From NCBI GenBank assembly GCA_963082875.1, contig OY720103.1, forward strand, positions 11,284,001-11,348,000: a stretch of 64,000 bases of DNA, written 5' to 3'. The notes under the pieces were generated by a model. The model searched no databases. It worked only from the letters and a program-made list of their open reading frames with translations, and was not told where the DNA came from. Below are positions 34,701 through 47,400 of this stretch, one piece after another (the stretch's first letter is position 1; every line of letters begins with the position of its first letter). The position numbers and the translations under genes were made by a program. This stretch comes from Corella eumyota. Lineage: Eukaryota > Chordata > Ascidiacea > Phlebobranchia > Corellidae.

Positions 34701-37700
34701 AAACTAAAACCTATAAAAAACTAATTTTAAAAGCGCACGCTTTTAGGTGACACAAGACAAAGCGTTACGATATTACGTTTTTTGCAATTTATCATTTTTT
34801 ACACTGTGCATAAATATGTTATTAGTTTTTGCTCGTGTTAATGTATATAAATTTATATACCAAAACACAAAGAATAAACTGTTTAAAGGGTGCCAGAAGA
34901 TATGGTCTGCAAAAAAACGGCGGGGAGTCGGCGATGAATTTTTTGTGTATAAAGTCAGCACAAGACCATATTTAAAATAAAATTTTGCCTAAAGTACAGT
35001 ATATATAAAAGTTTTTATTGGTTGTTATGTTAATTACATATGTTAGTTTTTAGAAAATTTATTTTTTTTAAGATTTTTGTTTCAAAAACCTTTTTTAAAA
35101 CGGATTAAAGACAGGTGCTTTTGGCCTGAAAAATTTTCTTACTAATTTAATGCAAGACCATATTTTACCGATATTCAAAATGAATGTGACTGGCAACCTT
35201 TCTTGCACCTCCAACTTTTTACATCTCATATTTTATTACTACCCTATAATACAAGCTTGCATGATTTATTGTGTAATTATACTCGCAATAACAACTGTTT
35301 ACTTTAAATAATTTTATTTAAAGTGTTTTAAAATGTTAATCAAATTTTATAATTTTGCAGGACTTGGACGAAAATGTTTCAGTTACTTTAAAGGAGAAGA
35401 TTTTGGATAAAGCTGGAACAACTGAATCGATAAAGCAAAGAGGGAAGTTTAGTCAAAAAACATCTGAACCTGAAGTTTCTGTGAGTTTTATATTAATTGC
35501 AAACTAAATTTGCTAAAAATAAATAAATATGGTGTAGTGGTCGCAACACTTGGCTCCAATACATAAGGTTATTGGTTTAATTTTCACTGCTTTTATGGCA
35601 TTACAAACATTTGCTGCGCAGGACCCAAAAGACTTTTATGCTGCGCAGGACCCAAAGACAATAAAAAAGTTTGATACAACTAAAACAACTGAACCCTCAA
35701 AATGGAGAAAAGAATTTGCTGAAAAACCTTTACATGTAAGTTTAGTAACAACATTTTAAATATAAGCAAACACACTATCTACAATGTAATCTTACATTAG
35801 AAAATTTATAATGTTATGTAACAAAAATAATTTATTGTGTTTTTTGAAAGAATATTTTGTTCTTGATTTACAAAAAAACCTTTTTAGTTCTATGTGACTT
35901 TTAAACTTTCTTTAACCCTTTTGACTTTGACCCTTTTTGTTTTGCTTTAGTTTGTAGGAATACCTAAAAAAATATATTTTCAAAACCGAAGGCAACCACT
36001 TTTTTATTTACGCCCTGATTATCATCAAATAATTTAAAGCCACCACTTTTTAACCTTCAATATTATTCTTTAGAATAGGGTCGAACTTTAAAAATAATTA
36101 GTTAAATGGTGGAATTAGTTACGTAGGAGTTTGATTAAAGAATTGTAAATGAAATGTTATTTGTCAGCCTTCACTGATTTTCTTTATATATAATTATACA
36201 ATATTTTATTTGTGGTAATCAACTTTAGAGGGCCTGGTTTAGTTCAAGGCATTTGTAAATACCCTGAACTTTTGGTATATAGAGTTTTGTGTACAGCTAT
36301 TTTATTATTTAAATTAAAAAATAATTTTTTTTCTATAACTAAACCAAAAAAATAATATTATGCAAGAAACTTATCTTTTTCATACTTACAATAAACACCA
36401 TGTTACTAATTTTTTATTAAATAGGATCCTTCATTATATTCTTTTTTGGAATGGTCTGAAAGTGAAAATGAGGTAAGAAAGCAATTAAAATATTTCGATT
36501 GTTTAATTAATGAACTTAAATATATTTAAAATAATTGCTTGTTTTTTAATTATTAAATTTAAAGTTTAACTTACTATTTACTTTAAAACTAAATTTCATA
36601 ATCCTTTCCAACTTAAATAGATAATTACCTTAACTTAATTTTTTATAGAATTGTAAAATAAACATTCTATTAATATTTAGTAAAATAATATTATGCAAGA
36701 AAACTTATCTTTTCAATAATTACATTGTACGCCATGTTACTAATTTTTTTAATTAATAGAATTATTTACGTTCATTTTAATTTATCTTGGACTTGCATTA
36801 AATTTTTGCAACAGCCTTGGTTGAAATTTATTTTGTTTAATTTCAATTAATAACAATGTTTTTATTGTGTTTCGCTAAATGTAGTATAGTTTTTCTAGGC
36901 CTTAGAATAAAAACTTTACACCCTGTTACTATAGAGTAAATTAATAATTTTTTGCATACTTTCCGTATTTAGGATTATATTATTTGATATATATTTCTTA
37001 AATTTATACAAATCTTTTTATTTATAAATCTTAATTTAAGCCAGCTAAAACTCATAAAAATTTTACTATAATAAATGCTTTTATACAAATCATATATGAT
37101 TAATATTTATAATTTGGATCGTGCCCATCACTTTTGCCCATCAGTGCCCATCACCTATTCTCCTATACAAATAAATTCAAGTGGATGGGGTTTTGATGTA
37201 AAAACTACAACATCATTTTTTTTCCTGTTTTTATATTTACATTTATTATAATTATATTCTTTGTCTTTTTAAGAGACGTTATTTCATAAATCAAGTTTTT
37301 TTGTCATAGTAAATTAAAAATTTAAATCAAACTTAAAAAATTAATCCAAATTGGAATAACTTTTGTGTTAAATTTTATATTTATAACAATAAATTATTAA
37401 ACTTCCAATAACAACAAACCAACCTTCTACTTGTTTTAATAAGTAAATTCAAGTTGGTTATTAAATAAAAATTAAATTTGTTAAAAGTATTAAACTAATT
37501 ATTATAAAATATGTTACTCACATGTTGTACTTTTATAGATTAAAATTGAAGGAAATGTTTATCCGTTAGATGTTGTTGATCTTGTTGACAAATTACAAAG
37601 TTCAATCAAACCAGTTGAGTTAGGTGTTTATTATGCATGGTTTAAGGATGATAGTTTAACAATGTTTACTCACCAAGTTCTTCCAATAATAAAAAAAAAA

Positions 37701-40700
37701 TCAAATATAAAGGTAAACAAATATTTTTGTTATTTGTAGCGTGGAATTACATTTTTTTATTTAAATGTGTTTTATTAAATTTAATAATGTAATTAGAGTT
37801 TGGTATTTTAAATAGCCCATTTGTTTAAATATAAATATTTTTTTTATATTTCAAAATAAAAGTGAGTAAACTAATATTCATTGTTTGTATTTCTCTGTTT
37901 TGAATAAATTATTAAATATTAGGTTTGTTCCATTAACCTGAGATTCAACAAACTCTCAATTGATGACATCACAAAACTGTGTGATTGTTTGCACAAAATC
38001 AATAGATTATATCTTTATAAATGTAATGTTGATTCTAAAGGACGAGAGTTATTAAGAGTTGCAAGATATAAGAATGCAAAGGTTTGTAAATATGTAAACA
38101 AACTTAAGGCAAACTAATTCAATTTTACAAAAACCTAATTTATTTTGAATTTACTATTAGCTTTAAATAACTATTTTTGTGCTAAATTTAATTTAATTAA
38201 GTAAACGTATGCTGATAAAACAACTTCTTTTAGAATTATAGGTAACTTACACATATAAGATCAATGTTATTAAAATGCTAATTTTTTTAGAAAACTAGGA
38301 TTGGAGGTGTTTATGGTTTACCTGAATATTATTCAAACCTACAAGAACCATCTGATCAACTAACTACAGATATAGTCAAGCTAACATCTACTCAGGTAAT
38401 ATAAAATTTTGCTGAACTTCTATGTAGAGAGAGAGTATGGAACAATAATTTATCATACCAGTTTATTTACAACTTTTATGTTTATACCACTTTACATTTA
38501 TTATATTAAATATTTGAAATGTAATAGGGTTTAAACCCAAGATTTTAACAAAAAGAACAAAAAGCTAAGTAACTTACATTATTAGTAATAAAAAATACAG
38601 TGTGCAACATCATGATATTAATATTAACAATAACAATACATCAGATAATAAATTATCCAAAGGTGCCTTACTTACTTATTAAAATTCAATTTAACTTTCT
38701 TGTCAAAATTTGAGTAGAAATTCAATTTTATGTCTTAAAACTGCAGAAATAAAATCTGATTATTTTATTCAGGCAAATAAAGCTGATGATCCTTCTGTAA
38801 CCACAACAATGACATGTAAAATGTTGACATTTATCCAAGACTGCTTTAAATCTGGGCAGACTAGCAGTGAAGAGTTGACCAAGTTGACTAAACTAGCCTA
38901 CAACGGAATAATGGAAAAAGAAATTGTATTTGAAAACTTTGGACCTGAAAAAGTTGATCACTTGATAAGATTCGAAGAATTTAAAAACGCTAAAACTAGA
39001 CAAAACCTATTTAAAGGGGTACAACACATGAAATATTCAAATTTAGATTGGCAAGACTTTCTCTGTGCAGTTTACATGGTTCAACATCTTTCTCTGGATG
39101 AGTTTGAATCCACATTTACCTGGTTAATGGATTTAAAAACAAAAACTTTCAAGTTTAATGTGTGCAAATTTCTTTATGGAATGTGTAATGAACAAAACTC
39201 AAAGAAAGTAAAGAAGATGTTGGGTTTAGAAACTGATTTAGCACCAAAGAGAAATATATTGTTTAACTACCTTAGTTATTACTTAAAACATCGGTATTTA
39301 CCAAATCTTTTTTTTTTGTATAAATTAACAAAAGAATACGGAAGAGAACTTCAAGATTGGGTTATTGAGCATTTACCCTTAAAAGTTTGTGTCGGTGGTA
39401 ATCTTTATCCCAATGATGTTACAAGTCTCGTTGAAATCCTTCAACTTTTAATTAAACCAGTGGAGTTAGATTTACGTCCAAGGTTTAGGGATGACAGTTT
39501 AGCAATGTTTTCTCACCAAGTTCTTCCGATAATAAAAGAAAAATCAAACATAAAGGTAAACAAATACTTTTTTGTTCTTGTACAATTTTTGTTTTAAATT
39601 AGTTAAGATATTTAAAAATTAGTTTTAAACAATTCTTTATTTTATAGATTTAGTTGATTTTAGTAAATATCTGTAATAAAACAATTTTACAAATTTACTA
39701 AATATTAGGTTTTTTACATGAACCTATGGCACAACGAACTCTCACTTGATGACATCACAAAGCTGAGTGATTGTTTGCACAAAATTAAAAGATTGTATCT
39801 GCATGGTTGTGAAGTTGATTCTAAAGGCAAAGAATTACTGAGAGTTGCAAGATATAAGAATGCAAAGGTTTGTAAATAGGTTTTGTATTTTGTAGCTTAA
39901 TTTTATGATTTTTAGGTTTTTGATACAATTTGGCATTTGTAAATATTGTTATGAGAAATGTGATATGTTTTGTATAATATTTTATGCAGCTAAATTTACC
40001 GACAACTAAAATATTTGGAGTTTTTGGTTTGCCAGAAGAATACTCCATTGCACAAGATCAATCTGATCAATCATTAACCGAACCAGTAACACTAAAAACT
40101 AAACAGGTAATTAAGAAACTAGGTGATTTTTATGTGTAAAATTATTGACTAAATCATTGAAAAATTCAAATATGATTTAAATTTTTTTTTTTTTTGTTTA
40201 AAGGCTAAAGATTTAACTGCATCAGGAATTGAAGTTATATATGAGGACATATCTGGTAAGTTTGCCATAATACTTTATTTAATTTTTATCTTTAGTTTTA
40301 TTGATTTAATCAGTTTTGTTAATTTGGGTTTTTATTGATTGTTTGCACTTTTTTTTTAATAAACTAAGATTAAAATATATCATATTGTTTTTAAGACACT
40401 GTAAGCAAGGTGATTGGTGTAAAAGGAGGCAGGCTTGAAGTATCGGGATGTTACATTGATATTCCTGAAGGTGCACTTGATGAGGATGTTCAAATTACTG
40501 TCCGTGTTGTTTATTGTAATGATGTTGTTCCCCCCACCAAGGTATTTGCTTTTACAAATTTGTTAAACAAATTTGCATGCTAAAAATTTATTTACTTTTA
40601 TTAGTGGTTAAGTAAATAGTTTGTTTAAAATAACAATATTTTTACGTATTTATTTGTACCTATGTTTGTTTTAAACAAAAAACAAAACTGTAAATTGGTT

Positions 40701-42177
40701 ATCAATTATTAATAACTAATATACAGTACTAATTTTTTATTAAGGAAAACCCAACATATTTGTTGACTCCACAATTTGAATGCTTGCCACATGGGTTAAA
40801 GTTTAAGGTTCCAGTTACAATATCTCTTTCCACCCCATTTTACTCAACAACTGGAACCTGTTTTGTTATAGTAATTTATTTAGTTGTAAAATTTGTTTAG
40901 GGATTAAATAAGGCAGTACTATGTAGTTTAATTAATTATACTGATGTAACTTTTCTTTTTTAATATATAATGTTGTTTTAGCCTCAAGTAAGTGAAGATA
41001 GAATAGTGTGGAAAGATCTTGCTGAAGTTCTTTTGGGAGATTCTCGGTCAATTCAGATTCAAGTTGATCATTTAACTTGGTAAATATTAAACATCTTATT
41101 CTGTTATTAATTTCCACCTAATTTATTTTTTTAAATTAAAGGTTTCAAGTCATAACAACTTGGATATTTGGAATAAATCAATATCTAAGTAATCCAGAAA
41201 AACGAAAAATATTTGAATGTTACCATGAACCACCAAATTGTAATTTAACTTTATATGTTATGGACACAGAAGATCTCCTTAAATCGAACGGGAATCGGGT
41301 TTTTGTTGTTTATGTTCCAATAAGGTTTATGTTTATTTTAAATAATTTGAACCGTGTAATTTTGAAGTGTAACAACTTAATATAGTTTTGCACCTAAATA
41401 TTTAGACAAAAAGACAAAGTATTGTTCAAAATTTCTCATGAAGATTATGAACCTTTCTCGAAAACCTATGACAGTACAGATTGTCAATCTGGGGTGATCA
41501 GAACTAAGCCTAAACCAGGATTTGAAAATAAAAACCCATCCGGAGAAGTATTTACTTATTCGGCCACAAATCTAACAACTCAAGGAGTTAAAGATGGTGA
41601 TTTCGAATTTCCTCAAATTCCAAATCAAGCAGGTTAGTTTTTTTTTGTAAGTTACATCTTAAGTGATTTGTATAAAAAATAATGTTAAGTCTAAAACTAC
41701 ATTTAATGCAATTTTGCTATCAAATTAAATAAAATTTTGTAGTATTAATAGAAACTTATTTGTTTAATATGCACATTTATACTTACTTAATTATTCAGTT
41801 GTTTAGGGAGTTCCAGTTAAAATACCTTTTTAAGATTTTATATTAGTAAACTATAATAATAGATAAGTTTCAATATTTAAAGAAAAGCAAGTCAAAACAC
41901 CCAATACTTACCCTAAAAAAGATTACCAAGTTCCGGGTTTCAGTGAACAACCCAGTGGTGTGGAAGAAAAAGTAATTTAAAAATATAGTTTATAGTAAAA
42001 CTTTTATTGTATTTGTTAATAGATTACTGGTTGATTTTATAGATGCAAAAACATTCTTACTGATTGTTTTATACTTTTTAATTTTTATAAATTTTCACTT
42101 TTTAATGCAAAATGTTAAATGTTTAGGATGAAAGTCTTCCATCTACTTCGACTGGACCTTACTCACAAACCTGTTAA
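31732..42177 (+). CDS. Copy D: NLR-like LRR-ZU5-UPA gene ending before its tail motif
   Basis: Exons: start 31732-31737, 35361-35480 (DLDEN), 35649-35735 or 35622-35735 (DLKT type; two acceptors), 36425-36472 (acidic WSESENE), 37539-37712, 37923-38081 and 38291-38395 (first LRR module), 38773-39555 (winged helix/HD2-like), 39709-39867 and 39990-40106 (second LRR module), 40204-40255, 40396-40541, 40745-40870 and 40982-41079 (ZU5), 41142-41324 and 41406-41632 (UPA), 41883-41971, 42127-42177 (ends SQTC, TAA). The HSPI exon is decayed: its acceptor near 37117 reads GG. The TAA at 42175-42177 precedes two exons (42343-42408, 42526-42641) that match copy E's tail and are still open. Cleavage position VDHLTW (Thr). 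About 3.3 kb of unrelated DNA, including a foldback element, interrupts the first intron. Confidence 0.7.
32057..32150 (+). repeat. Direct repeat flanking the foldback element
   Basis: TGTCAATTTTTTAATTTT through CTTTTAGGTGAC is repeated at 34680-34760, directly right of the foldback element. The DNA left of each also matches (GTTATCTTTGTTTTGGCG against GTTATCTTTCTTTTCCCG). The element therefore sits at a junction between two older tandem copies, and the first copy shows the uninterrupted site. Confidence 0.6.
32268..34672. mobile_element. 2.4-kb foldback-like DNA element with minisatellite arms
   Basis: Both ends read GGGGTAACACTAAAAGAAGG in inverted orientation (32268 on; 34672 back). They are flanked by a 7-8-bp duplication (TTTTCCC at 32261-32267 and 34673-34679). 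Inside each end lie GAGGAAAACGAGG-type repeats, then arrays of a ~26-bp unit (GAAACCGAGGAATAAGAAAA). These run on the plus strand at 32520-33310 and inverted at about 34100-34440. A ~0.7-kb single-copy middle (33310-34010) has no recognisable gene. Long inverted arms built of tandem repeats are the mark of foldback elements. Hydrophobic Phe/Leu-rich frames within it are by-products of the repeat. Confidence 0.7.
34760..35340. other. Intron sequence of copy D
   Basis: AT-rich with short frames of no recognised kind. Family homology resumes at about 35200 (CACCTCCAACTTTTTACATC), just before the DLDEN exon at 35361. Confidence 0.35.
35525..35610 (+). repeat. SINE head fragment
   Basis: TATGGTGTAGTGGTCGCAACAC followed by ATAAGGTTATTGGTTTAATTTTCAC is a tRNA-like head with box A and box B. 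More decayed versions lie in the same intron of other copies (2085, 3015, 14015, 15070, 46150, 47040). Confidence 0.4.
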
Positions 42178-42342
42178 AAGTAAGTTATATATTTAACAAC
42201 CCTATATTTTTTCATGTTTTAACAATACGTGAAAAACAAATTTATGTCAACTCATAAATTTTTTATAATAGTAATTAAAACATATTTGTTTAACATGACA
42301 TTTATACGGATTTATTTACTACCTTCTTGAATGGCTGTTTAG

Positions 42343-42641
42343 AAAATGTTGGACCAAATTTCCAGTTTAATATTGGAGACCACTCTACAGTTACCGTAAC
42401 ACCTACAGGTAAAATCTAAAATTTTTATGTAAATCTAGTAATATGAGAAAGCATATTTTTTTAAATAAAATTGTGTATGCATAAATAATTTATTGTTTGT
42501 TTCTTTTATGTAGTTTTTTTTGTAGATGTCAAAATGAAAGATTGCACGTTGGACGGTTGTGACGTATTGATCAAAGAAAATAAAAAAGTGAATATGCTTC
42601 CCGGTTCTGATAGCAGCGAGGTGAAACAAATATTGGACTAA
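42343..42641 (+). other. Two tail exons of copy D beyond its stop codon
   Basis: Exon 42343-42408 encodes FQFNIGDHSTVTV, a GD-centred hydrophobic motif. Exon 42526-42641 encodes DVKMKDCTLDGCDVLIKE and ends SSEVKQILD, TAA. Phases (1 in, 1 out) match copy E. They are open and well spliced but lie behind the in-frame TAA at 42175-42177. They could be reached only by other splicing, or have just lost their use. Confidence 0.45.
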
Positions 42642-43510
42642 AAAATTGATTTTGTTTCAGTAAACTTTAATATTTATTTCCGGTTTAATTAAGTACATTT
42701 TATTGAGTTACAGCATTCAATATGTCTCAGTAATTAATAATACTCAGTAGTTGTCAAATATAATTCTATGCAAAAAACAAAACCATTGTTAATGTTTAAT
42801 ATGTATCTGTACATAAACCCAGATTTCAATATTCAAGCAATTTATTATAAGGTTGTTTTTTTAATTTATTTTAATTTTTTTTATCACTGTGATTAAATTA
42901 GTTCTTCATATTCTATTTTTTATTGCACTGTCTTTAAATTTATTTTATCATATATATTTTATATATCTTTTTTATTTTCTAATTATGCAATGTTAAAGTG
43001 ACTTTAATTAAGAATTGCTAGTAATTATTGAAGTGTGGTATGCAGTAAATCAGTGATATCAGTGACTATATGTAGTAATTGCCTAAATGTAACGCTTAAA
43101 ATACAAGAGGTTAATGCAAAGTACAAATAATATAACTTGACCATGTTTTTTAACATCTTATTTGTAATTTAATCATTGTTTTAATGTTACTGCCCTTTTT
43201 TGCTTATTTTTTGGAATTTTGATTTTTCTTTTGTAGTAGTTAAAGAATGTATATGGATATATATGTGCATATACTTCACACAGTAAAATGGGATATTTTT
43301 TGGTTATTGTGTAAAAAATTAAGTTATTTTAATTCTTAGCTTTTTCGCAGGGTAAATTTTAGACCTTGAGGATAAAGAAGATTACTTAGTGCGAACAAAA
43401 ATTCGACTCTGTGTACCATAAAAAAGTGGAAAAACTTTTTTACACTACGTAGGTTGATAAATTCGTCATCGCTATTTGAAATATTTTTACTTTTGTTTAG
43501 GCTTGTAAGT
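42642..43510. other. 3' flank of copy D
   Basis: Shares 42880-43310 with the flank behind copy B (21220-21620). No gene is seen. Confidence 0.45.
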
Positions 43511-43514
43511 TAAA

Positions 43515-44480
43515 AGGTCGTTTACACTTAGCTAGGCTTCGCGCAAATGCTGTAGCGATGTTGATATAGAATTTTTTTGAGATTACACGCAGAAAGTCGA
43601 CATTATCTGGGCAGGATTCTTGCAGTTGAGCGAGTTTTTGAGTTTAGGTTTGCGTAACTGCTAAACTTAGATTGTTGTTATGGTAACGAGTGAAGCGGAA
43701 AAATTTGAATAATTAGTTATATGTTTGTTTAACATAAAAACACGATTTTCGTTTTTTTTTAACAATTTTATCATCAGACAGTTACACACAAATACAAAGG
43801 GGATAGAGATAAGGTGCTAGGTGTGGGATAGTGCTAAAAGCTGACATTAAACTGCAAAATAAGTGTCATAGTGGGTCCGTTAATGTAATTGTTACCAAAA
43901 ATATGTATAATGCATAAAAGGCAGAGTTTTGATAATTTTTAAAAATTAATCCTGCTTCATTTTTCAGCATTTTAAGTTAATACTGAATTTTTCACTTTTA
44001 ATATTTTTCAGCAATGTACAAAGCTTCGTGTAATGGTCAGAACACTTTCTACACAATTTGAGGCCCTGGGTTCAATCCCCAATGCTCTCATGCCGTAATG
44101 CCCTTACGTAAGATGCTTTAAAAGCATTATGAACTTCTAAGCTGGCAATCATTTAATAGCTTAATTGCCAGGCAATTATAATTAATAACATCTCAAATTG
44201 CCAGGGTCAACTTAAAACTGGGTCGGGGTAACAATATTACTCTATGTTTAGGTTGTGACGTCTACCTTTCCATATTGAGGATAAAGATATACCAAAAAAG
44301 ATTGTGTTCCACATTCTGAAAAATGTTATCCAATTTTACATATGATTATATTTTTTTTATTTATTAAAACAAGCTCTTTCATACAGGAACTTTATAATTC
44401 TTGGGACATTAATGTAACTTTAGTTAATTCAACAACATAAACTAAAAGTACATTGACTACCAGCTTCGTAAATCATGGAT
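43515..44480 (+). promoter_or_regulatory. Upstream block of copy E (type 2)
   Basis: Homologous to 11380-12270 before copy B: CTTAGCTAGGCT, GTAGCGATGTTGATATAGA, AGTCGACATTATCTGGGCAG and GTTATGGTAACGAGTGAAGCGG are shared. It ends in ATGGAT-gtaag at 44475-44480. A SINE lies inside at about 44020-44300. Promoter function is inferred from position. Confidence 0.45.
44020..44300 (+). repeat. tRNA-derived SINE
   Basis: Head TCGTGTAATGGTCAGAACAC (box A like), box B like GGGTTCAATCCCC at about 44068, body AACTTAAAACTGGGTCGGGG, tail CCATATTGAGGATAAAGATA. It is the best preserved copy of the family here. Confidence 0.65.
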
Positions 44481-47400
44481 GTAAGTTAAAACACTAAATT
44501 TATGTTTTTTTATTAAATTAAATTAAGTATTTTTAAGCTATTATGATATTTATCATAATCCTGGAATATTAAATACCTAGCTGATGATTAATATACCTTT
44601 GTAAAGAACTGGTGTTTAAATTGTAAATCAAATATTTTTATTATTATTATTATGGATTAAAACAAAGATGCTCCAGTAAAATTTCTTACATTAACTCTCT
44701 TATATTTAAGTTGTTTTATTATTAAACCATTTTCAACTGTAAACATAGTTGTATACTTCTAGTAGAGTACTTAACTTTAATTTTTATAAAAAAATGTAAA
44801 TTTTAAAGCTTACTAATAGTTTGTATATTGTTCAACTGTTTTTGTATAATTATACGGTACCTATAAAATAAACACGATCGAATGGATCAAAGAAATTGAA
44901 TGGACCAAATGGATCCAATGTATTACGGTTATTCTGAATGGGTGAAAGTTGGGGTTAGGGTTTAATTTATGCGATTCTGTTGGTCTCTTTAATACCCATT
45001 TAATAACCATTTGATATACATTCGATCCATTCGATCTTGTTTATAGGTACCCATAGTTATATTCATGATTGTACAACTGATTATATTGGGTCATTTTATG
45101 TTTGTTGTGGCACCTTTTTACATAGGCACTTAGCCTATGTAAAAAGGTAATATCAAATAAAATAGGGCAAGTAATATTATGTTGAAAACTTATTATTTTT
45201 TTAATGAATATAAAATACCATTGTTAATATTTTTTATTTTATTTTTAATAGAATCCCCTACAGTCTTCCACTAATTTGTCTGAAAATTCAAGTGAAAGTG
45301 AAGATGAGGTAAGGACAGAAATTAAAATATCTTGATTGTTGAATTACTAAGATTATTTTTAAAATAAATTATTTGTTTTTGGGGTGTTGTTTTAATTATT
45401 GGAAATTTTTTTACCACTTTAGATAAAAATAAATTTTTAAAATTTTATGTAAACAATTAAATAACTTTGTTTGTGTAATTTCTGGTAAAATTCTACGACA
45501 ATATTAATCCAAATAGGTGTCATTGTTTAGATATTGTCAGTACTTGTGGGCTATTATCTTTAGTAGTAAAGTTGTATTTCTAAAGCCGATCAAATTAGCT
45601 TCTTTGTTATAAAGGATGACTTTGTGAACTAGGTGTTTTGTACATGGGTTACCTTATTGTTGGCTTGTAATTTAAACTACTGTCAATAATGTAACACTAT
45701 TTCTTTTTAAATTAAATAATCTTTAAAAGTTTAATCTATAAAAGACGCAAGGGATAAATAAAATCGTCATTTCCACATTCAGCGCTTTTTTGTTAACAAT
45801 TACATATGGCCTCAATCTTTACCGCACCTCTAACTTCCCACATCTCGTAGTTTACTACTACCTGTAATACAAGCTTGCATGAGTTATTGTGTAAATATAC
45901 ATCATGCAATAACAACTGTTTACTTTAAATAATTTTAATTAACAAAGTGTGTTAAAATGTTAGTCAAATTTTATGATTTTGCAGGACTTGGACGAAAATG
46001 ATCCAGGTACTTTAAAGGGTAAGAAATTGGATGAAGCTGGAACAACAGAACCGATAAAGCAAAGAAAGGAATTTAGTCAAAAAACATCTGAACCTGGAGC
46101 TTCTGTGAGTTTTATGTTAATTGCAAAATAAATTTATTAAGGAAAGACAGCATGGTTTAATAGTTTTAAAACTGGGACTTTTTGTATGAAGAATTACTTG
46201 TCCATTTACACTTAATGTACAAATAAAATAATATAAATCAAGTTAAAAATTATTTTAAAAAATGTTATATTCTGTTTTTTTATGGTGTATAGGACTTAAA
46301 GACAATAAAAAAGTTGGACGAAACTAAAACAACTCAACCCACAAAGTGGAAAAAAGAATTTGTTGAAAAAACCCCTGACCCAAAATCTTCAGTAGGTTTA
46401 TTAATATTACTTGCAATAAAAATTAACAAAAAATTTAAAATAAATGAAATTTCACTAGCAAAATATTGTAATTATTAATTTTACCAATCATTTTATTAAA
46501 TTTTTTTTTTTTTTTTGCTAATAAACAATGTATAAAGGTTGCCAATATAGAATGAAATTTGGCAAAACAATATTAAGTAAAAAAATTATTGCATTGTTTC
46601 TGACATTAACTTTATTGTATAAATTAAAACAAATTCTTGTTATTTATTGAAGTAAAATTAAATTATTTATAATTTCCTTAGTGTAGTTTTATGTTGAATT
46701 TTATGGTTGTATCAAATTACATAAGTTTCTTTGTTTTAGAAATTATCAGGTGTTTTGTCTTTAGTAGTTAAGTTGTTTTCCTATGCTAAAGCTAATTCTC
46801 TTTTAGCACTAACAACAGCTCATTTTGAATAATTTTATTTAAAGTGTATAAAAAATGTTAATTAAATTTTATAATTTTGCAGGCATTGGACGAAAATGTT
46901 CCAGGTATTTTAAAGGGTAAGATTTCAGATGAAGCTGGAACAACTGAACCGATAAAGCAAAGAAAGGAATTTAGTCAAAAAACATCTGAATTTGAAGCTT
47001 CTGTGAGTTTTATGTTAATTGCAAAATAAATTTATTAAACAATGACGGCATGGTTTAATAGTTTTAAAACTAGGCTCTTTTATGGCACTATAAACATTAC
47101 AAACTTTTGTATGAAGAATTACTTGTCCATTTACACTTTATATACAAATAAAATAATATAAATCAAGTTAAAATTTATTTTAAAAATGTTATATTCTGTT
47201 GTTTTTATGGTGTATATATATAGGACTTAAAGACAATAAAAAAAGTGGACGAAACTAAAACAACTGGATCCACAAAGTGGAAAAAAGAATTTGTTGAAAA
47301 AACCCCTGACCCAAAATCATCAGTAGGTTTATTAATATTACTTGTAATAAAAATTAACAAAAAATTTAAAATAAATGAAATTTCACTAGCAAAATATTGT

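Noticed and set aside
34747-34980. 77-codon frame with basic C-terminus in intron of copy D
   Set aside because: No splice or family support; it lies in unique intron DNA beside a foldback element.
38710-38772. In-frame upstream extension of the large exon with its own ATG (also before 62231 and 52081)
   Set aside because: It crosses the conserved TTTTATTCAG acceptor, the extension is broken by stops in A and B, and the codons look like intron.
44953-44970. Telomere-like GGGGTTAGGG
   Set aside because: Single occurrence inside a MITE with clear inverted ends; not a telomere tract.
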